Shown here: positions 47,943 through 59,900 of the stretch, one piece after another
Layout of the letters: each line of letters begins with the position of its first letter
Position numbering within the stretch: position 1 is the stretch's first letter
Assembly (NCBI GenBank): GCA_025618425.1
Contig: CM046851.1
Span: 4,567,024 to 4,631,023 of the forward strand
Length of the DNA stretch: 64,000 bases
From: Heliocidaris tuberculata
Taxonomy: Eukaryota > Echinodermata > Echinoidea > Camarodonta > Echinometridae
Reading direction: 5' to 3'
Translations under genes and position numbers: made by a program
The notes under the pieces: model-generated
The model's input: the letters and a program-made list of their open reading frames with translations, nothing else
Database searches by the model: none
Told to the model about the DNA's origin: nothing

Positions 47943-50900
47943 CCATTCTTGTATAGCGCATATCACATTATGATATAACGTCCCTACGCGCTTCCAAAGG
48001 GTTTGGATATTATTACCCTGGCTTTAGCTCCGGCAGCCATAATCAGCGCACAGTGCATTTCAAGGAATAAATCCTGCCAGGTACCCATTTCTCAACTGGG
48101 TGGAGAGTAGGAAACGTGGATTAATGTCTTGCCAAAAGACGCTAGTGCCGAGCTGAGATTCGAACCCTCAACCCTTGGATTGACAGTCAAGTGAATGAAC
48201 CACTATACCACGACACCTATAAAAAGTAATGTGTTTGATAAGAAAGAATAATAGTGGATGTACTCACATCTAAGCCTTCCTGGCCTTCTCCACCTCCATC
48301 TATAACAGCTGCCGGGTCAAAGTCAAGATTATGACTGGCGTTGACTTGGTTGCTCGATATGCTGTTATTTCGTGAGTGAGAGTCCAGCCCTGCTGCGCTC
48401 CCATTGGTCGTTGGGTTGCCACCCACTTGGCCGTGGCCGAGTAATGCTGGAAGTTGATTGGTCGTTGAGGTGGGCGGTGGTCCAGGGTTGGGAGATTGGT
48501 GGGAGCGCTGGTTGTTGTTCATGGCGTTCATGCCGGGGTGCGAAGGTGGGTTGGAGGAGGCGCCCGGCGTGTGGGGTTGCTGGATCATCGAGGTAGAGGT
48601 GGTGTTGCCCATGCTGTTGGGCGTCGGCGGCATGTTGTTGGGCGTGTGTGGCATGTTGCTAGGCGTGTGAGGCATGTTGCTGGGCGTATGCGGATTCATG
48701 TTGTTGGGGGTATGGGGCATGTTGTTCGGAGTATGGGGGTTCATATTGGGGGTCATAGGGCCCACCCCCGGTGTACTTGGTCCCATGCCAGGTGTATGGG
48801 GCGGTACCCCTGGTGTAGGGGGTCTTAGGTTGGGGTTGCTGGTATGCATTGACCGTGGGGAGGCGATGGAGGCTGATGTAGGGGTACCAGGACCGGTGGG
48901 ATTGTTCCTGGGGTGATGCTGCATCGGGGAGGGGTGTCTGTGAGGCTGTTGGCCTGGTGGGTGGGGTTGGTTCATACCCATTGGCTGTCAAGATACAAAT
49001 ATAACATCAAAAGAAGGATTAATAACATTCGCATCCTCCAATAAATCACTTAAATGTATTAAAATGTTAAACATACTTCTGCTATAAAAGCTGCTCATGA
49101 TTTATGTCCAAAAAGCTTTCAACAGTGTCCCCAAAATGTAGAACAAATTAATGTTTGCAACATAAATTCAATACACAGACATATAACAGACAGAGATCTC
49201 ATACAACACAGAAGTTGAACTGTTTCTTACCCAATGTTATTAAACAAAACATTCATAAAATTGAATAAAGGAGGTGGGAAACATGCCTCATAATACATAC
49301 CGGTAATGCATGGTTGAACTGTTTCTCTACTGGATACATGTCCGTGGTAGCGATGTTGTCGTCCGATGACGGCATCATCGAAGGGCCATTGAAGCTGTTG
49401 GGGTTAGGGGTCATGTTTGGTGCCCCTCCACTGCCCCCTCCTCCCCCGCCGGCACCATGGGGTGACAAGCCAGGGAAGGAACGGAAGTTGTTGGGACCCC
49501 CAACGTTGGGATTGGCGTTTGAATTTGGTCTCATCGCTACAAAGAGAGAGGAATTGAATAGAATCGTGGTTAAAGGAATGAAGTGAAACAAGGTTATGCT
49601 GTCATAGCTATATATTAATCCTTCAGATTTAGCTGGTTGATTATCTACAAGTAAGTACATGTACTTGCTTCTTAGCACCAAGTTAAAATAATCATCTACG
49701 ACAACATGAAAGAGAATAGTTTACGTTTGCAAATGATGGGTTGGTCCCCACTGACCGATAACAATAACTTGTAACTATAAATCATTCTCAAGTCGGACTC
49801 CTGAAGTTGATGTTGAACAGGGCCCTGTTTCATAAAACTTGTTATCAGTAACAACTGCCACATTCAAATTTGCTCTCAGCCAATTAGATGCAAGGATTTC
49901 AGTGGCTTATAACAGTTACTGCAACTTGTAATTGATAACAAGTTTTATGAAACAGGGCCAAGGTATTGAATATGCCATTGATCAGAGAATATTCGTGCTG
50001 AGGGGTCATGAGCATTAATCAGTGGGATGGGATCTTCGGCTCCAATTTTCTCAAATCAGTGGCATGGAGAATACCTTCTCAACAAAAACTTCAGGAGACC
50101 AATATAGTTGTAGATATCATTAACAGGCAAATGAGACCGGCCCTTATTACGGGGGACCTACCTCCATTGAATTCACCTGGAGATGACATGTTAGGAACAG
50201 GGTATGGCGAGGGACTAGGCCCACCCTCATAGTGATGCGTGCTGGGCATTGTCATGCTTCCCGGTGACATAGCTTTATGCCTCTTGGGTGCATGGCATGA
50301 GTCTGAGAAGATTGAGAAATGAGCAAAAGAAAGAGAAAAGATCATCTTGAGTTTTTGTAATTGAGAGATATTCTAACAGTTATCCTGCCATTTGCACATG
50401 TACAAAGCAGTCTGGACAAGCAAAATGTAAAAAAGTAGAAAAAAAACTTTCAAAGCTGACATACAAGGAAAAAACATTCACCATATGCACTTCCAGGACA
50501 AGACACTGTGATGTAGTCCTAAAAGAGCAATTTTCCTCCTTCTTTGGTCATCATTAGCATACACACTTTCATTTAAAATGGCTTGATCTGTATTTCTATT
50601 AGTAGATCTTAACACAGTGGATACACCTGAAGAATAGCTTTACAAAGCCTGGAAATATGAATCACAAAAATATAACAAGCTGGCCACGGAACAGATATCA
50701 TAGGCCATGCATTTAAGGATAATCGCCTCATATTATCCAAAGTAGGGTTTTGAACCCTAAACCTGCATGTTAACATACCTGGTTCTTCCTCTTTGAATTC
50801 ACTCTTGATAGGGACCGGTTTCCAGCTGGCTGATGCATCTATCGTTACCTCCTCAAAATCTGCTGACTGAACCGCTGTCAGTATCCCCCACATAAACTGG

Positions 50901-53900
50901 TCTACTTCAAGTCCTTCTAGTAATGCAGTTTTGCTACAAAAAAAAAAGACAAAAAAATCTCATGTCAGTAATACTCATTCAAAAACAAAACAGAATGAAA
51001 TATCTATCAACAGTAATGTTAAGGATGGTGATACTGTCAGACAAAAAATATGAAAAAATGATAAATAATGATGATGGTGATGGTGATGATGATGATGATG
51101 ATAATGATGATGATGATAACGATGACGATGATGGTGATGGTGATGATGATGATGATAATGATGATAATGATGATGAGATTATGGTGATGATGATGATGAT
51201 AATGATGATGATGATGATGACGACAATGATGTTATTTACTTGCAGACAGGACATCTCCATGATCCTCTCTCACAGTTGAGTTGGAGGTAGGACTCCAGAT
51301 CAAAGCACTGGATGTGTTTACAGTCATGCCCTCTTGCAGGCAGGGTAATACGTTTGTATGTGATGGGACACTTCAACGACACCTTGATTGCTGTCTGTTC
51401 CACCCCGTCCTCGTTCAGTCCACCTGTCGATGACGCCACGCTCGAGAAATTCCTCTTGACTGTGTAGTGATTGTAAAGAAAGAGATTTATGATAAATCAG
51501 CGAACTTATTAACATTTTCAAGTAAAACTGAAAGTGCATGAATTTGCTTGAAGCTATCATCGAAAGGCTTTTTAAAAAGATGATAAATGATATATTGCAT
51601 GTTTCTATAGCACCACATAAATAATATGCCGATTCTGAGGGGGGGGGGGTCACTCTATTGTAATGACATTTTGTTGTAAACTCGATGTCAACACACAATG
51701 CTTCAACATAGTGCCCAAAATAAGTTATGACCTACCTTTATCTGTAGTTATGTGTATCATATAATTTTCAATAACTGCAACTATGTCCATACTTACCTCT
51801 TAATGGTATAGAACTCTGGGTCATGCTTAAGTAATTGTTCATTTGACATATTTGAAACGTATTGTACGTATACTGAATCCACACATGTATTTGTTTTCGT
51901 TTTTGTTTTTTTTCTATTTTTTATGTATTGTACTCTAGCTATGTTACCCTGCCTGAGGAACTTAAACTTTTATCTATAAAGCTCAGTCCTGGGTTATTTA
52001 TCTTCTTCTGTATTTGAGTGTTAAATGTTTTTAAAATAAAGATAAATTAATAAAAAATTATAAAGAAAGATAGTCCAGGTATGAAGCCCAAAACATTCAC
52101 AATGAGCTAAACAGTACTTGATGGCAATAAGGGGTATATGGGAACAAACTGTCTGTGTCACACATATAATTATTTGGAGTGCTTCAATAAGAATGACAAA
52201 GAATGACAAAAATACAGCCGTTTCCTCATTTCAAACAGAGTGTACTTTTTTTAGGGATTCAGGACACTGAAATATTCATCAACTACACGTAATACGTTGT
52301 GTCTGTGCTACACATACTTTTTGTTATGCAGTGTTCGGCAGGTAGCAACCTCTTCCGGAGTAGTCGTTGTAATACTGATTTGACGGTCGGTCGGTACACC
52401 AATTGCAAAACAAAGAGATGAGACTGAAAAGAGAAAAAGTGGAGGCAAATTATAATATAGTATCTTGATGAGGGTCTGATGCAAGAGCTAGATATCATTC
52501 TAAGATACATACAGCAACAATTATCCACAGAATTCTAATCATTAAATTTAATCATTAAATTAATTTGCATAAGTGATAAGTGATAAGAGCAGCACTAAAA
52601 ATGCAGGAGCATTTTCGTTTCGTTTCATTTTTTGTTTTGTTTCATTTATTTTCATATTTCTCATGTTACATTTACATACGGATACGGACATACGGATATG
52701 AATAATGACCAATCCGAATAAATCAGAAAATAAAAAGGGAAAGAAAAAAGAAAACATGCGGTGGTGTTGTTTAAATTTTCTTTCCTTTTTTTACAATGTA
52801 GACAAATTTACATAAATTATTGTACAATGGGTGCTCAGCTGGTAAACCAGAATTATGGATAATAAAAAATGACTACATCTGTATATACATGTACATATAC
52901 ATAAATATAAATAACAAAATGAACAAGCGGATTGTGTCAGCTATCGCACACTCGGAAGTGAAAAAAGTAAGGATGATTTATAATTTTTTTTTCAGACATA
53001 TTTCCAAGAGCATGACAGCCAAACCCAATACACTTGCAAGTAAAAGTTATACATTTTCCTTCCTCAATCTCTCTACCCAATCCCCTCATCCTCAAAAAAG
53101 GAGAAAAACAAGGTAGTATGCTTGTGAAAAGTATTGATCATAAACTATTTGAATCATCCCTCTGATAGGATGTAAATCGATAGGTCCTCTGGCTACTTGC
53201 TTTTCTAGAACCATGCAAAGAATGACCATCAACTAATCAATTAATGAAATACCCTTACAAGGTAGAGGAGCTAAAATCTTTCCAGTCTATCATCCCTCAC
53301 CTCCCTCCCAGCACCCTCTTACTTTGTGAAGAAAAAAAAAAAAAAGAAACTTACACAGCAGCAAGCCCTGACAGTGATCTGAATTGTATTCCTGCCAGGC
53401 TGACACACCCCTTTAAGGTAGAGGGGCTTGTGAGAGGTCTTGTTGTCGCCCCTCTCAATGGTCAGTGGGTTAGCATTGACTGAGACCTGGACAGACGCTG
53501 GCCAGTTGGTGTGCATCTGTCTGTCCTCATGGTGATAGCACTTGAACTGAAGTTCCAAGTCCGATCTAAAAGAGGAAAAGAACGGTCGAAATGATGAGCT
53601 CTATAAACTTTCTTTGATACCAAAGAAAAACTTACACCCATTTGACTTCAAGATTTTCATGATGGAAAATAGGGGGCACTAAAGTAAATGGCCCGTATTC
53701 TCGAAAGATGCCTAACTTTAAGCCCCCGCCTAAGAGTGCAGATTTAGGTCACTGAATTATGGAGAGCCAAATGTCACCCACTTTTAATCCTACAAAAATC
53801 ACCACACACTCCTACTTCTGAAACTAAATGCAAATACAAAAACATCATGACAGAATTAATTTCTGATGCTAATTTCATGCCAGGAAATTTATTTTGTTAC

Positions 53901-56900
53901 ATAAATATAGTAATTTATACAGGACTTAGGGGTTGACAAAGGGCCTGCCATGAATCAGCGGCCTAGGTTAAGCCACTTTCGAGTATACGGGCAATGTGTT
54001 TTAACCGTTATTTTTCTTCTGATAAAATAATTTATATCTAAAAGCAAATGTAACAAATAAATGAAATAAATGATACATACTGCACCCCCATCCCCATTTC
54101 TCACTGAACTGTAGATTATTTTTACTGCCTACATCTTGCTAATTTGGAGATCTGAATGCTTATTCTTCTATAAAGAATGCACTGAACAAACCAAAACAGG
54201 TACTGCAGCAAAAACGAATTGTAATAGATTTTTGCGCTTTCTGCTCTAATATTGTGTAATTTATAATATTCTTAATCAAAAGATCAGGTACCAAAACTTG
54301 GAAGAGCTGATGGGTATTTATAGAACAATGAAACACTACGTTGCCAACTTGACAGTTACCTCCACATAAGGGTTTGATGGACAGACTGCCTGAGGTGGAA
54401 GACGTGGTTACTGACGGCTAGATTGTGCTCTAACCTGAACGGTTCCAGCACCACACCATCTCGTACGGGGAACGTCATGCACATCTCGTCGCTTGCTGCT
54501 AGGCAACAACACAAACACAACAGAGATTCAAAATGGATGACAGACCACTTTAGTGCTATGTATTTAAATTTGTGGAAGACTCTTCCTTGAATGCTTTATA
54601 ACAAGCTATCTGATAGCCCAGCTGACAAAATGTATTCAAATACAGATTAGCTTTTTAAACCGCCCCCCCCCCCCCTTATTGACAATTTATGAAATTCATC
54701 AGTAATATACTATGTCGATCAATGAAATAAAACTTGAGGACATTGCTATTTTCACTCAGATCGTTTAGCGAATTAATTAATTTAGACTAGTAATATAGAT
54801 TAGTTAACAGTAAAATAGACCACAAAAACTCAATAAAAACAACAAATATCGAAGTGCTTAAAAACAGATATAAGCAAAATAGACTGCATATTCTTTTCAC
54901 AGGATGATTCACCAGAATCCCCTCATCTTATTTTCCTTATTTTCTCAGCTATTTCACATTTTATATCAAATTGATTAGGCAGATAACGTAACATATATTT
55001 GTAGTCTTGAACAAACTGTGTAAATTTGTTGCATTTTTGTTTTAAAGATTTTCTTATATTGAAAATCCCTTTTTTTCATGGCATACTCTGTTATAATCCA
55101 ATGAACATTAAGCCTGTGATACATTGGGATGAAATTTCCCCGGAAATGAATGAAAGATTAAAAACGATAGGCCCGAAGTGCGCTTGATTTCGCGCGTACA
55201 CTTAGAAAGATCCAATAATGAATACGCATGATTAGCAAAGTGCGCAAATTTCATGCTAGTTGCCATGGTTTAGACCATGGTTTATGTAAATTAATTGAAA
55301 TAAACTGTGCGTAAATTTACATAAACCATGGTCTAAACCATGGCAACTAGCGTAAAATTTGTGCACTTTGCCAATCATGCGCATTCATTATTGGATCTTT
55401 CTAAGTGTACGCGCGAAATCAAGCGCACTTATACCACAAAATCTGCATAAACCATGGTACAAATCTATTACCACCTTTGTGAATTTGGGCCATACTGTGA
55501 GGTTTGTATGGTACTCACCTGTCTTCATGTCCGGTGGTCTAGGGAAGGGTTTGATGTCACCAGGTCCGGTAGGTGACATGTAAGGTGGGGGAATGTTCGG
55601 GCTAGGGGTGAGAGGCGGCGTCGGGTTACCCGGCATTGGAGACTGGAAGTTTATTTGTGCATTGTTCTGCTGGAAGAAACAGAGTGGACAATTTGAAGTT
55701 TTATCAACAACAATATGATCTCTGTACATGATTATGCAGGAATTTATAAATTATATTAAAGGTACAGTATAATAAAATATTTGTATTAAAGTAAAAGAGA
55801 CACTGTTTAAATCCTGCGTAAATCAATAAAAAATACTTCCAATAATTACAACTAAACATTTTCAAGCCGAATTATAATTTGTTATCATCCTGAAAAATCA
55901 ATTTATCTCTTTTGTTTTTCCTTTTTTCCAACATTGTTTGTGATAAACACAAATATGAAATTTGCCACAATTACCTTTAATCTTTTTTTTTAAAGGTATA
56001 CTGCAACAAGTACATGTATGTCTATCTTATTTATAACACTTTAGATTGCTTTGTGACATAGCTCAAACTAAATATAAAGTTGAAGAATCTGTGATGAAAA
56101 TGGCAATGTTTCTTGCCCCAACAGACACTCACCATTGCCTGTGGTGCTGGCATGGACCCCATGTGCCCCTGTGGTGGGGGGCCTCCCCGAGGGAAGAATT
56201 GGTTACCCTGCTTGTTGATATACCCTCCCCTCATAGGACCTGGCATGGGACCTGGCATGGGACCTGGCATGGGCCCTCCTGGCTGCCCCCCTGGATGTCC
56301 TCCAGGGTGCCCCCCGGGGTAGGGGCCAGGCTTCATGGGCATAGGGCCCTGTGGTCCCATCTGATACTGCCCCTGGTTCATGGGATTCTGCGTGGAAGAA
56401 AAATTGAAGAATACTTGTGATGATCCAAAGTAATTGTAACTCCACTTGATTGATATCAATTGCAGTTCTGTACAAAAGACATGGTCCTGGACTCATGTTC
56501 TGGAGGTTTCATGGTGCACGATATTGGGGAAATTTAGGTTTTTCCATAATAATACAGTAACCATCATTCTTTGGATTGTGCCACTTTATTTCATGTAACA
56601 AAGACTCAAAGAGGTGTGTCTTATAAGAGAAAATATATTGAATTGGTTAAATGACAAGAGAGGAATGTTTACTCACCTGGTTATAGCCCTGGGGTCCAGG
56701 AAAAGGCCTCTTATTGTAGGAAGCAGGATGAGACTGAGGACCAGCCATACTCCTGTTGGGCAACTGACCACCATACATGGGGTGCTTGCCTGGCCCTCCT
56801 CCACCCATCATGGGACCCATCTGATGCATGCCTCCTGGTGGATATTGGTTCACAAATTCCTGCTGTGGCCTCATCTGAAAGAGAAGGGTGATGATGGGTT

Positions 56901-59900
56901 TTAAGGTGATGGCTGAGACAGTAAAGTTGTGGTTCCTCTTAAACAAAGTCTAAAATTTAGACCAAGTCAATATGCACGTACATGTGATGCACAGATGACT
57001 TAACTGAGGATAACAAATGATTGTGATCAGGATGATAATGGTGATGATGGTGATGATGATGGTGATGATAATGGTAATGATGATGATGATGATGATGATG
57101 GTGGTGATGATGGTGGTGATGATGATGATGGTGGTGATGATGACAGTGATGATGATGGTGTTGATGATGATGATGATTAAGGTGGTGATAATGATAGTGA
57201 TGATGGTGATGATAATGGTGATGATGATAATGGTGATGACATTGGTGATGATGATAGTGATGATGTTGGTGATGAGGACAACGAAGCTCTTGATCATAGA
57301 GCAATATCTTGTTTATCATCTACATATAATTCATAATAACCTTATCACAATCACTTTTTTAAAGTGCGACAATGGTACTGAAATTAATCAAAAGAAACCA
57401 ACAATGAGCAAAATATACTCTTAGTAAAAACCAAAGAGAGAGCAAAAGCATCAACACCAACAGAGACAATTACAGAGCTGGTTCTTATGTATGTGAAATG
57501 GGAAGCGTAAAGAACTAAACATAGAATTTTTAAAAAGTGGAAATGAATCTACAAGTACTAAGAGTGCTAAGAGGTTCTTATTGTGAAGATATGTTTCAGT
57601 GTGTTTCTAAAACGTTTTTAATACTGATCTATGGCAGAAGGATAGATCTGAACAGACAATGACTGTTTGATAACTGGTTTACAGACTGGATGTTAGCGAA
57701 AAGGCATAAGGAATGAGAGATATCACTGCACACTAGAAATCAGCCATTACAACATAGCACCATACCCAACATGACACCAGGTAAAAGCTGTAAGCAATAA
57801 TAGTCCCAATACATACTCATTGATCTGTGTTTTATGAGACACATGAAGGTGAATGAAGCCCACATTGTTTGAATCTCCTTTAGTTTTGCAACAGTGGGTT
57901 GTTTTTTTTTTTAAAGCAGTTTACCGACTCAAGTCTAAATGGGACTTGAGAAGAGTTGGTGAGAGGTATAGTTAAAGAGAAGGTGGAGTTCTGGGAAGGG
58001 TGAAAAATAATTTGTGAGCTTTCTCATTCCTTTTATGTCACTTTGGAAGAACATCATAGTAGAAAAGTCCCCTGAAACAGATTGCTCTTCGAATGCCCTC
58101 ATATTCTGAATCTGACAAGAAATATCTGAAGTGTTCGGGCCAAACATTTATGCCACATTTTTGTGTGCAGTCCACATTTCTATGTCCAGTGCATGCGCTT
58201 TTCAGCAAGACTGGGTCAACTTCTTATCATTTTGATGATTCCAAAACCTCACGGTATACACCAATTCTTATGTAGACATGATCAACCTTTCCCAATTACT
58301 TTGAGACAGTGTCTTTCACAATGTAATCGCATGACCAGAACTCAACTTTTTCTTTGAACAGACCACAAGGAGACCCACTGGCTAGACATTCTACTTGAAC
58401 AGGTAAGGCTTTGTAAAATGAGAATCATCACAATCACTGGAAACGATTCTATTGGCTTGCACTTTTTCTGGGATAGTTTTTCATGAAAATAAAGTGTACC
58501 AACCACCTAAACAATATTTGGTGTATGTACAGCCAGAATATATAAAATCAACCTCAAAACACTTTACTTGGCCTTCTTTGGGTTAACGGTTAAGGAGTAT
58601 GAAGAAAATGAAGGATAACATAAAACTCCCTAGTGCGGAACCCAACTCTGGCTTCTGCGAGGACCCTTATTCTATGTGAGCGCGTCTCTTAACAAGTCGC
58701 TGTATTGTTTATTGGGAGTGTAGTTCAACTTGCAATATGTCTTTATAGAATCAACATTTGAAGCTCATATTTTGAATAGAGTATATCGACATAAAACCCC
58801 TAACATACAGAGCAAAACATTGTTTGGTGATTGGTACACTTTAAGATTGAGATCAGAGCGAAACGGTGAAATAAGAGATGAAGATCATCCCTTAGCAGAG
58901 ATCATTTCAAGATTGGTGAAAGGATCAGGGCCCTGTTTCACAAAACTTGTCATCAATAACAAGTTGCAATAACTGTTATAAGCTACTGAAATCCTTGCAT
59001 CTGATTGGCTGAGAGCAAATGTGTCATAGAAATGTGGCAGTTGTTACTGATAAGTTTTATGAAACGGGACCCAGATCATCACACCACTCAAGAATATGAT
59101 CAAGTCCACCATCATACAGTAGTATCATCAAGGTTTGTATCATGAGGGGATAAGGATTAGTAAATCAATATGAAATATGAAGCCTCTCCATGGTGCAATG
59201 CCTCTGTTTGAAAAGGATGTGAAGATGTAGGGTATGACCACTCGAGGCAGCACCTAAAATTAACAGGGAAAATACGGTTGAATTAAAACATATTGAGCTT
59301 AAAATCATATATATATATATATATTGTACATGGAGGTTGAGGACTGGAAGAACATAGGACATTGACTGGTTAGCCTCCCTTTCTCAGCCAGGGAAATGTA
59401 TCACAAGGATTGAAAAACACCCCAAAAAAAATGATAACAATCTTGTTAGTGAACTTGCAATCAACCTTTATGTTGCACGATATGGCCCTGATATATATGA
59501 AACATGTTTTGGGTGAAAAACAGAAGAATTATGAGGACATGGGGTATGAGAAATGAATGGTGAGATGTAAGAGTTGACAGACATTTGGAGATATGATTCA
59601 TGGGCAGATGTTGAGGAGGATGGTGAGATGGAGAAAATGATGAAAAGAGAAGAGAAATAGATGATGGAGAGATGGAGAAAGGGACAACAGCGAGATGGAA
59701 TAAAGGATGACGGAGCAGAGGAGAAGTAATACAGACACTCATATTGAAGATGACCGGGTACAAACCAAATTCATGACTTGTTTCAAAGGAAGGAGCAGTT
59801 TATAGATAGTTGTTTAAGTGATAGGAAGCAAGGATTAGCTCCGGCCTTAGCAAAAGAGGTATGAAAAAATTGCAAGGTGATATATATACACAATGATTCA

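Noticed and set aside
48372..48991. Several 70-110 codon frames on both strands over the ZMIZ Pro-rich exon
   Set aside because: Shadow frames of a GC-rich, repetitive coding exon; only the minus-strand frame matches the family and the splice phases.
50923..51279. 118-codon Asp/Met-rich frame (+) and 93-codon Ile/Ser-rich frame (-)
   Set aside because: Produced by the GAT array beside the MIZ exon.
56957..57424. His-rich, Ile-rich and Met/Val-rich frames of 115-135 codons
   Set aside because: Frames through the GAT microsatellite in a ZMIZ intron.
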